Shown: piece after piece, positions 1 through 9,273 of the stretch | Layout of the letters: every line of letters begins with the position of its first letter | How positions within the stretch are numbered: the stretch's first letter is position 1 | Assembly: GCF_016901835.1 (NCBI RefSeq) | Contig: NZ_JACJKX010000006.1 | Coordinates: 1-64,000, forward strand | Source: Parasutterella secunda | GTDB lineage: Bacteria; Pseudomonadota; Gammaproteobacteria; Burkholderiales; Burkholderiaceae_F | DNA: 64,000 nucleotides | Direction: 5' to 3' | Position numbers and translations under genes: made by a program | Notes under the pieces: model-generated | Seen by the model: the letters and a program-made list of their open reading frames with translations, nothing else | Database searches by the model: none | What the model was told of the DNA's origin: nothing

Positions 1-200
1 CTTGAGTACCCAGTTTTCAAAGTTTTCTAGAAGCCGAAGCTTCTTGAGTCATCTTCGCATCAACCGGATACTCACGCTTATCGGTTCGTTGATCAATTTT
101 TAAAGAACATTTCGTTGCTCTTTCGAGCTGACGAGTTTGAGAATTATAAGACTCAAATTCGTCTTGTCAAGTCTTTTCGAAAATATTTTTTATTTTCTTT
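1..200 (-). promoter_or_regulatory. rRNA operon promoter, UP element and 16S leader (minus strand)
   Basis: Read on the minus strand, a -35 TTGACA (165-170) is separated by 16 bp from a -10 TATAAT (143-148). Upstream of it lies an A/T-rich tract (171-200) typical of an rrn UP element. Downstream is a boxA-like element around 96-109 (GTTCTTTAAAAATTGATCAA when read on the minus strand), then the CCGATAAGCGTGAG-type sequence seen in Burkholderiales 16S leaders. A small hairpin with a UUCG loop (29-44) follows. The 16S gene itself would begin beyond the left edge and is not in the window. Stretch 201-368 between this and dsbC shows no gene. Confidence 0.75.
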
Positions 201-368
201 TTTCACTTGACATCGCCTCGCGGCGACAAGGATGCGTATTATGCAGACTTTTTTTGGAGATGTCAAACTTTTTCCTCAAAATTTTTCTTACAAGTTTTTC
301 TCCCTCAAAATTCCTCTCTACTCTATCATTTCAGGAGTTTTACTTTCAGCAGTTAGGTCTCATCTGTT

Positions 369-1064
369 ATGAAAAAGAATCTCTTAATTACACCTCTTCT
401 TCTCGCCATTGCCTCAGTGGCATTCGCTGCCCCCTCCGACACGGACCGGGTTAAGGCTCTTGTCAAACAGAAAATGAACATTGAAGCTACAACCGCCAAG
501 CGATTGCCAATGGGATTATATGAAGTCGTCGCTGATCGAAATCTGCTCTATGTTGATAAGGATGTTAAATTCCTTTTTGCCGGTCACATTTATGACATTG
601 CCAACCAAAAAGATCTGACGCAAGCTCGTCTTGACGATTTATCGCGAATTGACATTAAGGGACTACCTCTCAATCAAGCACTAAAAACCGTACACGGCAA
701 AGGCGAGCGTAATCTTTATCTCTTTGCCGATCCCTACTGCAGTTTTTGCCAAAAACTTGAACACACACTCAAAGAGCTCGATAACGTCACAATCTATACA
801 TTTGTGACCCCCTTGATGAACTCCGCAGCTATGGTTGATCGCATCCTTTGTGCACCGAATCCTGAAAAGGCTTGGGAAGATTGGATGATCAACCAAAAAG
901 AACCTCCTCAACTGCCTAAAAACTGTAAGCCTGAAAACGGTAACAAAAATATGATCCTTTTTAACCGATTTGGACTTGAAGGATTACCGACTATGTATTT
1001 TGACGACGGTTACCGATTGGAAGGTGCAGTCAGTCTTGAAGAAATTGAGCAGCGACTCAAGTAA
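369..1064 (+). CDS. dsbC: Periplasmic thiol:disulfide isomerase DsbC
   Basis: This 231-residue protein has a signal peptide (residues 1-20, MKKN...FAA), an N-terminal dimerisation-type region and a C-terminal thioredoxin fold. The redox motif is C124-S-F-C127 in the context DPYCSFCQKLE. The cis-proline loop appears as GLPT near residue 205. A second cysteine pair (C161, C186) corresponds to the structural disulfide of E. coli DsbC. By family it rearranges wrong disulfides in the periplasm, kept reduced by DsbD. The gene stands alone and ends at a strong terminator. The ATG at 369 puts the signal peptide directly at the N-terminus. Confidence 0.9.
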   Translation: MKKNLLITPLLLAIASVAFAAPSDTDRVKALVKQKMNIEATTAKRLPMGLYEVVADRNLLYVDKDVKFLFAGHIYDIANQKDLTQARLDDLSRIDIKGLPLNQALKTVHGKGERNLYLFADPYCSFCQKLEHTLKELDNVTIYTFVTPLMNSAAMVDRILCAPNPEKAWEDWMINQKEPPQLPKNCKPENGNKNMILFNRFGLEGLPTMYFDDGYRLEGAVSLEEIEQRLK

Positions 1065-1080
1065 TTCTTATCAAAAAACG

Positions 1081-1132
1081 GGCGCTGATAAAGTTGGCTG
1101 TTGCTGCTTTAATCAGCGCCTTCTTTTTTTTT
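1081..1132 (+). terminator. Bidirectional intrinsic terminator between dsbC and gltS
   Basis: GGCGCTGAT at 1081-1089 pairs with ATCAGCGCC at 1112-1120, followed by a T-rich tract to 1132. On the minus strand the same hairpin is followed by a T6 run, so it can also end gltS transcripts. Confidence 0.85.
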
Positions 1133-1152
1133 GCTTATACGAGCTTCACCGG

Positions 1153-2400
1153 TCAAAGAGTTCCCATGTAAGTGATGATCACCGCATTGATCAAGTCAAT
1201 CAAGAATGCACCAACCAAACTCACAATCAACCATGCGCGTGCATTTGAGCCGTATTTTTCAGCCAACGCCTGCATGACTGCTAATCCGTTTGCTGTCGAT
1301 CCCATAGAAAAACCAATTCCGCCTACGCTCAACATCACCGTGTCGTAGTTCTTGCCGAAAAGCAGGAAAATAAAAAACCATGAGAACACCAATACCAGTA
1401 CTGCCTGAGCCAACAAAATCACGAGCATCGGAATAGCCAGATTGACAAGCTCGGCCAATTTCAAACTATTGACAGCCATCGTTACAAACAGTACCAAACT
1501 GATATCTGCGACAGCATTTAATCCGACTCCGTCGATGCGCACGGACTTCGTGCAGTCGATGATATTTCGCACAATTGCCGCCACAATCATCGAACCGATG
1601 TAGGCGGGTAACGTAATGATTTCTCCAAGGTAGTCCGAAACAATACCGCCCAGAGCCATACAAATGGCCACCACACCGCCCGCTTTCATCAACTCGTCTG
1701 TAAATGAAGGTTTTTGACCGGCCTTTTCGTCTACGATATCCGCTTCAAGATCACTCGGAATATGAAGAGGCGGCTCTGGTTCGGCAACCGGTTGGGGCGT
1801 GTGAATCTTATAGCGACGAATGAGCCATTCTCCAAACGGACCGCCCAAAATCAAAGCGGCCGCCATCCCAAAGGTTGCTGATGTAATAGCAACAGCCGTT
1901 GCACCCGTAATACCGTAGGTTTGCTCAAAATAAGGGCCAAAAGCTGCAGACGTTCCCAATCCGCCCATCATGGATACCGCACCGGTAAGAATCCCGTAGT
2001 GTTTGTCCAATCCCATAAATGAGGCCAAAGACATCCCGAGAACGTTTTGTAAGACCGCCAAAACGGATACAGCTATCAAAAAACCAACCAAGAGTCTTCC
2101 TCCTTGCTTGACTACTTTAATGCTAGCCATCATGCCGATCGTGGTAAAGAAAGCCAGCATAAGCAGTGTTTGCAAAGTCGAATCAAAGTGAACCAACAGG
2201 ATGCCTAGTCCCTGCAGAAGCGACAGAATAATCGCCAAAATCATGCCTCCAACTACCGGGCTTGGCATAGAAAGACGCTCCAAAATGGCAACTTTGGACT
2301 TTACCCAAACACCCAAATAGTAAGTGACCACGGCCAAAGCCAGGCTTTGGATCATATTGATATTGAGTACCCAAATACCGTTTTCTAACGCTAAATCCAT
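1153..2400 (-). CDS. gltS: Sodium/glutamate symporter GltS
   Basis: The 415-residue protein has about ten hydrophobic segments with the GltS family layout, including the glycine-rich GAVSMMGGLGTSAAFGP loop in the middle and a similar GGIGFSMGSTANGLAVM loop in the C-terminal half, which reflect the inverted repeat of the family. A hydrophilic acidic linker (about residues 200-235) separates the halves. GltS imports L-glutamate with Na+ at the inner membrane. AGGAGA lies 6-7 nt upstream of the ATG. The gene is transcribed alone and converges on dsbC. Confidence 0.92.
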   Translation of the reverse strand: MDLALENGIWVLNINMIQSLALAVVTYYLGVWVKSKVAILERLSMPSPVVGGMILAIILSLLQGLGILLVHFDSTLQTLLMLAFFTTIGMMASIKVVKQGGRLLVGFLIAVSVLAVLQNVLGMSLASFMGLDKHYGILTGAVSMMGGLGTSAAFGPYFEQTYGITGATAVAITSATFGMAAALILGGPFGEWLIRRYKIHTPQPVAEPEPPLHIPSDLEADIVDEKAGQKPSFTDELMKAGGVVAICMALGGIVSDYLGEIITLPAYIGSMIVAAIVRNIIDCTKSVRIDGVGLNAVADISLVLFVTMAVNSLKLAELVNLAIPMLVILLAQAVLVLVFSWFFIFLLFGKNYDTVMLSVGGIGFSMGSTANGLAVMQALAEKYGSNARAWLIVSLVGAFLIDLINAVIITYMGTL

Positions 2401-2939
2401 ATCAATCTCCTTTTTTGAAAATCCAACGGAGAATCTTTGATTTATGACGATAAAGCGATAAGGTTGGGATGAGAAGCGGAGAATTGAGAGGTTCTACCTA
2501 ACAAAACTGAAAAGAACTGAGTTATTTTCTAAAACTATGAGGTAATACGCTTAAACATTTGTGCTGATTTTTATCATGTTTGACTTTTAGCACTCAACTT
2601 AACTGTTGCACTGACAACCTCCGTCATAAGTACGCAATTTAACAACGCCTTTAGCTCAAGATTAATGGTCCCAGGAAAATACCTAAAGACAAAGCGCAAT
2701 CTTTGGCTCATGATTGCTTCTACTGTTTTCTGTTGACGCAAAAACTTTAAGAAAAATCGTGGTCTTTTCCCGTTGGAAGCTATGGACTTGTTTGCCAAAT
2801 CCCATTTTGAACAGAAGTGGATATTTCTAGACGACTTTTGATTTCGCATTCAAGCCATAGATCTGTCGGTGTGGTTTCTCTTTGACAAACAAGATTGTTG
2901 CAGGGATATCATACAAGGAAACTTTGATTGGTCTGCATC
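2401..2939. other. Intergenic region, 539 bp, no supported gene
   Basis: This is a divergent spacer between gltS and the first TauE-like gene. A promoter-like TTGACA at 2882-2887 lies 17 bp before GATATC (2905-2910) and could drive the TauE-like gene. A 91-codon open frame on the minus strand (2574-2849) has no recognisable domain or good ribosome site, and I do not call it. Confidence 0.5.
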
Positions 2940-3731
2940 ATGGAATTTATCTTCTTTCTGATTGTCGGTATTTGTGTCGGTACGTTCGGAACATTGATAG
3001 GACTTGGCGGAGGCCTGATTCTTGTTCCGCTCTTTATGTACACCATGTATAACCCTGATGGCTCGGCAACATTCAGTACGGTTCAGCAAATTGTCGGTAC
3101 AAGTCTTTTTGCCGTGACTTGTAATGCGGTCTCCGGCGCTTACGCCTATATGAAGCAACGACGAATCATGTTTCGCGCCGCGATTCCCTTTGCACTCAGT
3201 ACTATACCCGGGGCTTTCTGCGGCAGTTTTGTTTCCAAGTACTTTACCGGTGCAAGTTTTTCTATAGCTTTCGGGTGCCTGCTGGCTGTTCTCGGTTGTT
3301 TTATGTATTGGAAGTCCAATTCCAAGCGTGCAACGGCACGTCCTGAAGACTTTGATCCGGCTACGGCTGATTTCAATCTTTGGCTCGGTGTGATTTTAAC
3401 TTTTGGTGTCGGCTTCATATCGACGATTTTTGGAATCGGCGGTGGCATCATTGATGTGCCGATGATGGTCTTTATTCTTGGTTTTCCTGCTCAAATCGCT
3501 ACAGCATCTTCCACCTTTATTCTGATGGTGAGTTCTCTTGTCGGAACCATCAGCCATGCGACGATGGGACATGTTATTTGGGTGCCTGCGGTTTGTATCG
3601 GCTGCGGTTGTGTGATCGGCGCTCAGATTGGAGCGCGTATTGCAAAGAAGAGTAAGCCCAGGGTTCTTGTGATCATCCTCTCGGTCACAATGGTTCTGAT
3701 GGGTATTAACCTTGTGCTGCGCGGTTTCTGA
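2940..3731 (+). CDS. TauE/SafE-family anion permease, copy 1
   Basis: This 263-residue membrane protein has two half-repeats, each with a glycine-rich signature: LIGLGGGLILVPL near the N-terminus and IFGIGGGIIDVPM in the second half, as in TauE/SafE (DUF81) exporters and permeases of sulfite, sulfoacetate or other small anions. The substrate cannot be told from sequence. I chose the ATG at 2940 because it aligns with the start of the neighbouring paralog. A TTG at 2928 with AAGGAA 7 nt upstream is an alternative that adds four residues. It is clearly duplicated with the gene at 3925. Confidence 0.85.
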   Translation: MEFIFFLIVGICVGTFGTLIGLGGGLILVPLFMYTMYNPDGSATFSTVQQIVGTSLFAVTCNAVSGAYAYMKQRRIMFRAAIPFALSTIPGAFCGSFVSKYFTGASFSIAFGCLLAVLGCFMYWKSNSKRATARPEDFDPATADFNLWLGVILTFGVGFISTIFGIGGGIIDVPMMVFILGFPAQIATASSTFILMVSSLVGTISHATMGHVIWVPAVCIGCGCVIGAQIGARIAKKSKPRVLVIILSVTMVLMGINLVLRGF

Positions 3732-3924
3732 TTCCGGTGAGCTGTCTTAACAGTTATTTTTGTTTGACTGATTTTCTCTTGTTAGGGCAGCTGCCACTTT
3801 TCTACATCTAACAACCTATGTGAAGTTGGCCTCAGGGTAGACCGAAGTAATATACTGGCCTATGTCGTATTAACCTATTGCACTTAGCGATTACTTTCGC
3901 TAAAGCGTTTTTCTATTTGCTGTC

Positions 3925-4719
3925 ATGATCGAATTTCTTGAACTCTTCGCTGTAGGTATAGGTGTGGGTGCTTTCGGGGCGCTTGTCGGTATCGGTGGCG
4001 GCATGATTATGGTGCCGCTTTTTATGTTGACCATGATGGTTCCTAACGGCTCGACATTTGAAAATGTTCAGCAGGTTATCGGCACCAGTTTATTTGGGGT
4101 TCTACTGAATGCTCTGTCCGGCACATGGGCTTACATCAGACAGCATAAAGTCATGTTTCGAGCCGGCATCCCCTTTGCACTGGCAACAGTTCCCGGTGCC
4201 TTCATGGGCAGCTATATAACAGACTTTTTCACCGGTGCAAGTTTTTCTTTGATTTTCGGTACTGCGCTGTGCATCCTCTCCATCATCATGTACAGCAAAT
4301 CCCGCTCTAAAAAAGTCAATATCTCCGCTGCTAATTTCTCGGTTCAAACCGCTCAGTTCAACGTTGTGTTGGGCGTTGCACTTTCTTTCATCGTCGGTTT
4401 CCTATCGTCCATTCTTGGCATCGGGGGCGGTGTGATCCATGTACCGATGATGGTTTTCATCCTCGGCTTTCCTGCTCACATTGCGGTCGCTACCTCCACC
4501 TTCATCCTTATGATCAGTTCTGCGGTCGGCGTGATCGGCCACGCAGCTCTCAACCACATCGTCTGGATTCCTGCTATTGCAGTTGGGTGCGGAGCCATGG
4601 TCGGTGCTCAGATCGGTGCTCTTCTTTCTAAGAGAAGCCGCCCGCGTATCATCATCGTGCTTTTATCCTGCGTGATGTTCGTACTGGGCGGTCAATTTAT
4701 TTATCGCGGTATTTTTTAA
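3925..4719 (+). CDS. TauE/SafE-family anion permease, copy 2
   Basis: The 264-residue protein is a close paralog of the preceding gene: MIEFLELFAVGIGVGAFGALVGIGGGMIMVPL opens like copy 1, and ILGIGGGVIHVPMMVFILGFPA repeats its second signature. A 193-bp spacer without a terminator separates the pair, so the second may have its own promoter. There is no strong ribosome site before the ATG. The stop codon overlaps the stop of the convergent mltA within one TTAA sequence. Transported substrate unknown; sulfur-containing anions are the family's usual cargo. Confidence 0.85.
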   Translation: MIEFLELFAVGIGVGAFGALVGIGGGMIMVPLFMLTMMVPNGSTFENVQQVIGTSLFGVLLNALSGTWAYIRQHKVMFRAGIPFALATVPGAFMGSYITDFFTGASFSLIFGTALCILSIIMYSKSRSKKVNISAANFSVQTAQFNVVLGVALSFIVGFLSSILGIGGGVIHVPMMVFILGFPAHIAVATSTFILMISSAVGVIGHAALNHIVWIPAIAVGCGAMVGAQIGALLSKRSRPRIIIVLLSCVMFVLGGQFIYRGIF

Positions 4720-5888
4720 TCGGGTCGGCTTGGCGGTTGCATCCCATTAGGCAGCAACACCCAGGCCTTTACCTGACTGTTTTGTCTGCCTGCACTCAAT
4801 GCAGCGTCATCACCGCTTCCCCAATAAAAATCAAAACGAATTGGGCCTCGGATGGCACCTCCGGTATCCTGAGCCACAACCGCTCGAGTAAACTTCATGT
4901 CAGGATTTGTTTGCTCAACATCGACCACAATAGGCCATCCCAACTGATAAAAGCGCCTATCCACTGCTACGGAACCTAAATCTGTCAAAGGAACTCCTTG
5001 AGCACCAATAGGGCCTTGTCTCGGATCCTGATCTTTGCGTTCCACAAAAAAGACATAACTGGGATTTTGATTTAAAACGCTTTGAACTTTCTTCGGATTT
5101 TTTCGAGCCCAAGCCTGAATACTTTGCATCGACAATTCGTGGCTCTTTAGATACCCCTGACGAACCAGATAATTCCCGATACCGCGGTACGGATGACCGT
5201 TAACATCACCGTAACCCACTCGCATATAGCTTCCGTCGGGTAAAACAATACGACCCGATCCCTGAATCTGAAGGAAAAAAGCCGCTACCGGATCTTCGAC
5301 CCAAGCAATTGCGTATTTATCCAGATTACGTTTGGTCATTTCGGCACGAGAATTGTAGGGTACCAGGCGATTTCCCTGCACTTGTCCTCTCAATCTCAAA
5401 CCTTTAAGCTGCGGATACAACTCTTCAAGATCTACGGTAATCAGGTCCGACGGCATCGTATGCAGCGGATAAATATAGGGAGCCTTTTTCGTCCTGCTGC
5501 CATACAGAATAGGTTCGTAGTATCCGGTCATTTTGCCCGTATAGGTTTCTGTGACCTGACCTTTTTGATCTGCACTTTGCGCAATGGCCTGATAGGGGGT
5601 GAAATAAGCAGCAAAGAAAGTTCTTGCCTGAGCAAGGGGTATATTTTGAGCTTTAGCGCAAACGTCCTCCCAACCGGGCTTGGTCATCATTTTCTTACAT
5701 GACTCTTTAAAAGCGACCAGAGCCGGCTGCCAATTTTCTTCAGGCATCGGCGGTAACTGAGCGTATTCGATCTGCTTGAAAGTCAGTTTCATTTCACCGG
5801 GCTTAACCGGTTTTTCCGGCGGGGTTGTCGTACAAGCAGCCACAATTGCTGCCATCCCCACTAAAGCACAAATTCGACTTATTCGCAT
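4716..5888 (-). CDS. mltA: Membrane-bound lytic murein transglycosylase A (lipoprotein)
   Basis: The 390-residue protein begins with a lipoprotein signal (IVAAC, lipidated Cys19). It contains the MltA barrel domain (FTPYQAIAQ... TGYYEPIL near residues 95-130, QIQGSGRI near 210). It ends with the 3D domain, named for its three aspartates ([22 protein letters not shown]). It cleaves peptidoglycan glycan strands with 1,6-anhydro product formation at the outer membrane. The last 4 nt overlap the stop of the convergent TauE-like gene. Upstream it is divergent from rpe with about 100 bp between the starts. Confidence 0.92.
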   Translation of the reverse strand: MRISRICALVGMAAIVAACTTTPPEKPVKPGEMKLTFKQIEYAQLPPMPEENWQPALVAFKESCKKMMTKPGWEDVCAKAQNIPLAQARTFFAAYFTPYQAIAQSADQKGQVTETYTGKMTGYYEPILYGSRTKKAPYIYPLHTMPSDLITVDLEELYPQLKGLRLRGQVQGNRLVPYNSRAEMTKRNLDKYAIAWVEDPVAAFFLQIQGSGRIVLPDGSYMRVGYGDVNGHPYRGIGNYLVRQGYLKSHELSMQSIQAWARKNPKKVQSVLNQNPSYVFFVERKDQDPRQGPIGAQGVPLTDLGSVAVDRRFYQLGWPIVVDVEQTNPDMKFTRAVVAQDTGGAIRGPIRFDFYWGSGDDAALSAGRQNSQVKAWVLLPNGMQPPSRPD

Positions 5889-5990
5889 AATTATTTCCCA
5901 AAAATGACTCGGTCATTGTACAAAATAGCGCTTTATTGTTTGGTGCTCAGTTACAATTGGAGCATCTTTATTTCATCTCGGGATACTGCT

Positions 5991-6755
5991 ATGTCTATTT
6001 TCGGTCGCCCAAAACCCTCGTCTCAATGCCGCATTGCTCCGTCCATTCTGTCTGCCGACTTCGCCAGACTCGGCGAAGAAGTTCGAAATGTCGTTGAGGC
6101 TGGAGCCGATTGGATTCACTTTGACGTGATGGACAATCACTATGTTCCCAATCTCACCGTTGGTCCTTTGGTATGCGAAGCGATCCGCCCGCACGTGCAG
6201 GTTCCCATTGACGTGCATTTAATGGTAGAACCCGTTGACAGCATTATCCCTATGTTTGCCAAGGCTGGCGCCGATTACATTACGTTTCACTGCGAAGCTT
6301 CGCGCCACATTGATCGAACCTTGTCTTTGATTCACGACTGCGGTTGCAAGGCCGGCTTGGTTTTCAATCCTTCCACGCCGTTGAATTACTTAGAGTATGT
6401 CCTCGATAAAGTGGACCTGATTCTCTTAATGAGCGTTAACCCCGGGTTCGGCGGACAGTCTTTTATTCCTTCTGTCATGAATAAGATCGTCGCTGCACGC
6501 AACATTATTGACCGCCACACTCAAGCAACCGGACACCAAGTGTTCTTAGAAATCGACGGAGGCGTCAAAGTTGAAAATATCGGCGCTTTAGCTGCTGCCG
6601 GAGCGGATACTTTTGTTGCAGGCAGTGCCATTTTCGGAAAGAAGACACCTTCAGGCTACAAAGAAGTCATCGCTCAAATGCGAGAAGCGATTGATCATGA
6701 CGTAGAAATTGTTCGTCGCAAAGAATTCAGGGAGATGAATAGAGATCGTGGCTAA
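5991..6755 (+). CDS. rpe: Ribulose-phosphate 3-epimerase
   Basis: The 254-residue TIM-barrel protein shows family motifs [47 protein letters not shown] and EIDGGV. It interconverts ribulose-5-phosphate and xylulose-5-phosphate in the pentose phosphate pathway. The open frame extends upstream to 5904, but the ATG at 5991 gives the conserved length and leaves the start clear of mltA. The 3' end overlaps gph by 8 nt, indicating translational coupling. Confidence 0.93.
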   Translation: MSIFGRPKPSSQCRIAPSILSADFARLGEEVRNVVEAGADWIHFDVMDNHYVPNLTVGPLVCEAIRPHVQVPIDVHLMVEPVDSIIPMFAKAGADYITFHCEASRHIDRTLSLIHDCGCKAGLVFNPSTPLNYLEYVLDKVDLILLMSVNPGFGGQSFIPSVMNKIVAARNIIDRHTQATGHQVFLEIDGGVKVENIGALAAAGADTFVAGSAIFGKKTPSGYKEVIAQMREAIDHDVEIVRRKEFREMNRDRG

Positions 6756-7440
6756 AGCTCTTTTATTCGATTTAGACGGGACTTTACTCGATTCCGTTGA
6801 CGATTTAACTGTCGCCATCAACAGGACGCTTGCATCAAGGCAATTGCCTCCGATCACAAGATCGGATGTCTGTCTTTTCATCGGGAAAGGCGCTCGAGTT
6901 TTAGTTGCACGCGCCCTTGAAAAAGTTCTGGGGCAGCAACCTGATGAATCACTTATTGATGAAGTTCTTCCCCGTTATTTGAAAGAAATGAAGTTGGCAG
7001 AAGGCACTCGGACTAAACAGTTACCGGGCGTGCCGTCGGCATTACAGAGACTGCAAAAACATGGCTATAAAATGGCTATCGTGACCAATAAACCGGCTGC
7101 GATTGCCAGGCGCCTTGTCGCCCAATTTCATTTAATCGGATATTTTGAAACAATCGTCGGTGCGGGAGACACTCCTAACGTAAAACCGCACCCGCAAATG
7201 CTTGCTGAAGCGGCCCATAGAATGGGATTGTCTTTGCAAAGTTGTGTCATGATCGGCGACTCCATGAACGATTCTTTAGCAGCAAAAAATGCAGGGATTC
7301 CTGCACTTTTATTAAAAACAGGTTATAACGAAGGCATTGCTATCGATGAATGGGCAAAAGCGAATGCACCGAGTGATCTCGTTTTTGATACTATGATAGA
7401 GCTGTCCGACTTCCTCATTGCCACTGAACGAAGGAATTAA
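6748..7440 (+). CDS. gph: Phosphoglycolate phosphatase (HAD family)
   Basis: This 230-residue HAD hydrolase shows motif [12 protein letters not shown] (nucleophile Asp near residue 8), motif II VTNKPA and motif [17 protein letters not shown], with an alpha-helical cap between motifs I and II. It removes phosphate from 2-phosphoglycolate, a DNA-repair by-product. The start is a GTG inside the end of rpe; the rpe-gph pair is common in proteobacteria. The gene ends 1 nt before the next start codon, so it is co-transcribed with the LprI-like gene. Confidence 0.88.
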   Translation: MAKALLFDLDGTLLDSVDDLTVAINRTLASRQLPPITRSDVCLFIGKGARVLVARALEKVLGQQPDESLIDEVLPRYLKEMKLAEGTRTKQLPGVPSALQRLQKHGYKMAIVTNKPAAIARRLVAQFHLIGYFETIVGAGDTPNVKPHPQMLAEAAHRMGLSLQSCVMIGDSMNDSLAAKNAGIPALLLKTGYNEGIAIDEWAKANAPSDLVFDTMIELSDFLIATERRN

Positions 7441-7441
7441 A

Positions 7442-7846
7442 ATGAAAAAACTTCTCTTGCTCAGTTCCCTCTTTGCTCTGAGTCTGCCTTGTGTGTCTTA
7501 TGCGCAAGACAGTATCGAGCAGTGCTACAAATCCGCAACGACTACGTCGGCTGTTCGCGAGTGTCTGAAAAAAGAATTACAACAGTCTCGGGACGAATAC
7601 CGTGAAGCGATGGAAAAGTTAACGCAGCAAGCCGGTGAACTCGATCGGGTAACCGGCAGAAACGAAGCTCTGCCTGCATTAGAAAAAGCCAACACTGCTT
7701 TTGACCGCTACGTGAGCGAACAGTGCCGATTTGAAGAGAGAATGATGGGAGGCGGAACAGGATCCGGTGCCGCCAATCTTGCCTGCCAGATTAATTTATT
7801 GCATGTGCGCATGGGGGCTATCGAATCGCATCTTGGTGCCCAATAA
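7442..7846 (+). CDS. LprI-like (DUF1311) periplasmic protein
   Basis: The 134-residue secreted protein has a clear signal peptide (MKKLLLLSSLFALSLPCVSYA). The remainder is helical, with four conserved-type cysteines: C-Y-K near the mature start, a second before LKKELQQ, then QCRFEERM and LACQ. This is the pattern of the LprI/DUF1311 family, some members of which inhibit lysozyme. The same frame is open from 7418, but the ATG at 7442 gives the signal peptide. It sits between gph and ung with minimal spacing, probably one transcript. Confidence 0.75.
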   Translation: MKKLLLLSSLFALSLPCVSYAQDSIEQCYKSATTTSAVRECLKKELQQSRDEYREAMEKLTQQAGELDRVTGRNEALPALEKANTAFDRYVSEQCRFEERMMGGGTGSGAANLACQINLLHVRMGAIESHLGAQ

Positions 7847-7856
7847 TTGAACACAA

Positions 7857-8585
7857 ATGTACTTAGACTATTCTTCAGTTCAAAAAGACTGGGAGCCCTT
7901 GCTCTCGGTCTTTTTTAAAAGCTCAGTCGGTTGTTCCCTTAAAGAATTTCTGCAAACACGTTTTAGCTACGGTGCAGTGATTTATCCTCCAAGACCCTTC
8001 CTGGCATTGGAGCTGACATCTCTGGCACAAACCCGAGTGGTCATTGTCGGCCAAGACCCCTACCATGGTCCCGGTCAAGCACAAGGTTTGGCATTTCATG
8101 TTGCCCCATCTTGCAAAATTCCCCCGAGCTTAAAAAATATTCACAAAGAGTTGGCTCGAGATTTATCCATTGTGCCTCCCTCAAGCGGAGAGCTTTCCGG
8201 ATGGGCTAAGCAGGGCGTTTTACTATTAAACGCAGTGCTGACCGTAGAGGATGGGAAACCGGCCAGCCATGCAAAAAAGGGATGGGAGGTACTCACCGAC
8301 TCCATTTTGAGCGCAGTAGCCGAAGATCCGACTCCCAAAGTTTTCATGCTTTGGGGGAACTACGCTCAAACAAAGGAAAAGCTGATTCAATCCGTTGGGA
8401 ACAACCATTTGATTTTGAAGGCGAACCACCCTTCTCCCTTATCCGCGTTAAGGCCCCCTGTTCCCTTTATTGGTTGCGGACACTTCTCAAAAGCCAACCA
8501 ATGGCTTTGTGAACATCGGGAACAACCTATTGATTGGGCCCAGTTTTCTTTGTCCGAACCGGCACAGCAATCTTTGAATTTTTAA
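7857..8585 (+). CDS. ung: Uracil-DNA glycosylase
   Basis: The 242-residue family-1 UDG has the water-activating motif GQDPYHG (Asp67), the uracil-binding region GVLLLNAVLTV and the DNA-intercalating loop NHPSPLSA near the C-terminus. It removes uracil from DNA to start base-excision repair in the cytoplasm. It follows the LprI-like gene by 10 nt. No obvious terminator precedes the tRNA gene. Confidence 0.94.
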   Translation: MYLDYSSVQKDWEPLLSVFFKSSVGCSLKEFLQTRFSYGAVIYPPRPFLALELTSLAQTRVVIVGQDPYHGPGQAQGLAFHVAPSCKIPPSLKNIHKELARDLSIVPPSSGELSGWAKQGVLLLNAVLTVEDGKPASHAKKGWEVLTDSILSAVAEDPTPKVFMLWGNYAQTKEKLIQSVGNNHLILKANHPSPLSALRPPVPFIGCGHFSKANQWLCEHREQPIDWAQFSLSEPAQQSLNF

Positions 8586-8647
8586 TGATGTTTGGAGGCT
8601 CTATAACCCATTTCACAGGAAAGCGACAAAAATTTTCCGTTCCAAAC

Positions 8648-8676
8648 TTGCAAAGCATATTTTTTTCGGATAAAAT
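8648..8676 (+). promoter_or_regulatory. Promoter of tRNA-Phe
   Basis: TTGCAA (8648-8653), a 17-bp spacer and TAAAAT (8671-8676) end 16 bp before the mature tRNA 5' end, with a T-rich spacer. Confidence 0.6.
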
Positions 8677-8692
8677 GCGTGTCTCTTACGGC

Positions 8693-8768
8693 GGCTGGGT
8701 AGCTCAGTTGGTAGAGCAGCGGATTGAAAATCCGCGTGTGGGCGGTTCGATCCCGTCCCCAGCCACCA
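8693..8768 (+). tRNA. tRNA-Phe (GAA)
   Basis: 76 nt including the encoded CCA end. Acceptor stem GGCTGGG/CCCAGCC, D arm with AGCTCAGTTGGTAGAGC, anticodon stem GCGGA/TCCGC around loop TTGAAAA with anticodon GAA at 8726-8728, and T arm containing GGTTCGATCC. All arms close, so it appears functional. Confidence 0.97.
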
Positions 8769-8775
8769 TAAATTG

Positions 8776-8812
8776 TCCCATTAAGCATTAAGCTCAATGG
8801 GATTTTTTATTT
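8776..8812 (+). terminator. Intrinsic terminator after tRNA-Phe
   Basis: CCCATT (8777-8782) pairs with AATGGG (8796-8801), followed by a T6 run. It overlaps the stop codon of the convergent ArsR-type gene. Confidence 0.8.
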
Positions 8813-9175
8813 CTCGTTGCAGCAAGACAAGTTCATTACTTTCTCAATCATGCGGTGCAATTCCTGCGCCAGATTCGACTGAGCCGCACGATAAAACACT
8901 TCCTTGCCTTCTCGGCGTGTCTGCACCAATCCACTGACTTTTAATAATTTCAAGTGGTGGGCCACTGCCGGACTGCTCATATTCATAAATGCTGCAATAT
9001 TGATGACACATTCTTCTGAGTGGCACAAAAGCAAAAAAATACGGCAGCGAACCGGATCACTAAGTTGTTTGAATGTACTGGCAACCATTTCAAAATTAGC
9101 TGTTTGAGGTAATGCCGCAAAGGCCTCATCATGATGATTGGCATGGCGGTGAGGAAATGAAAATTCTTGATTCAT
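8807..9175 (-). CDS. ArsR/SmtB-type metal-responsive repressor
   Basis: The 122-residue winged-helix protein has the ArsR core FKQLSDPVRCRIFLLLCHSEECVINIA followed by the recognition helix MSSPAVAHHLKLLKVSGLV. The N-terminus is histidine-rich (PHRHANHHDE) and the C-terminus ends with a Cys-Cys pair. Both are plausible metal ligands of a SmtB/CadC-like sensor. The classical ELCVC motif is only partly present (EECVIN). It diverges from the HMA-ATPase genes over overlapping promoters and is inferred to repress them. A TTG at 9202 could extend the N-terminus by nine residues. Confidence 0.85.
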   Translation of the reverse strand: MNQEFSFPHRHANHHDEAFAALPQTANFEMVASTFKQLSDPVRCRIFLLLCHSEECVINIAAFMNMSSPAVAHHLKLLKVSGLVQTRREGKEVFYRAAQSNLAQELHRMIEKVMNLSCCNEK

Positions 9176-9176
9176 A

Positions 9177-9194
9177 ATTAAATAACCGTTTAAT
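9177..9194. promoter_or_regulatory. Operator-like palindrome, copy 1 (ATTAAA-N6-TTTAAT)
   Basis: A perfect inverted repeat ATTAAA-TAACCG-TTTAAT lies immediately upstream of the repressor start. The same ATTAAA-N6-TTTAAT frame recurs at 9545-9562. Spacing and AT-rich half-sites resemble SmtB/CadC-type operators. Binding by the adjacent repressor is inference. Confidence 0.55.
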
Positions 9195-9195
9195 C

Positions 9196-9232
9196 TTGAC
9201 AATATTTTCCATCAGGATTATATTGTTGTCAA
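9196..9232. promoter_or_regulatory. Overlapping divergent promoters of the metal locus
   Basis: Forward: TTGACA (9196-9201), 17 bp, TATATT (9219-9224), driving the HMA gene. Reverse: TTGACA on the minus strand (9232 to 9227) with a weaker GAAAAT-like -10. A further inverted repeat CAATTAA-N8-TTAATTG (9233-9254) lies downstream of the forward promoter. Confidence 0.6.
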
Positions 9233-9273
9233 CAATTAAAAGATTACTTAATTGATTAAATAAGGAGTTTATT

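Noticed and set aside
207-242. TTGACA...TATTAT on the plus strand considered as a dsbC promoter
   Set aside because: The spacer is 24 bp, too long for a standard promoter.
2574-2849. 91-codon minus-strand frame between gltS and the TauE-like gene
   Set aside because: Considered as a transposase remnant; no motif could be matched and no ribosome site is present.
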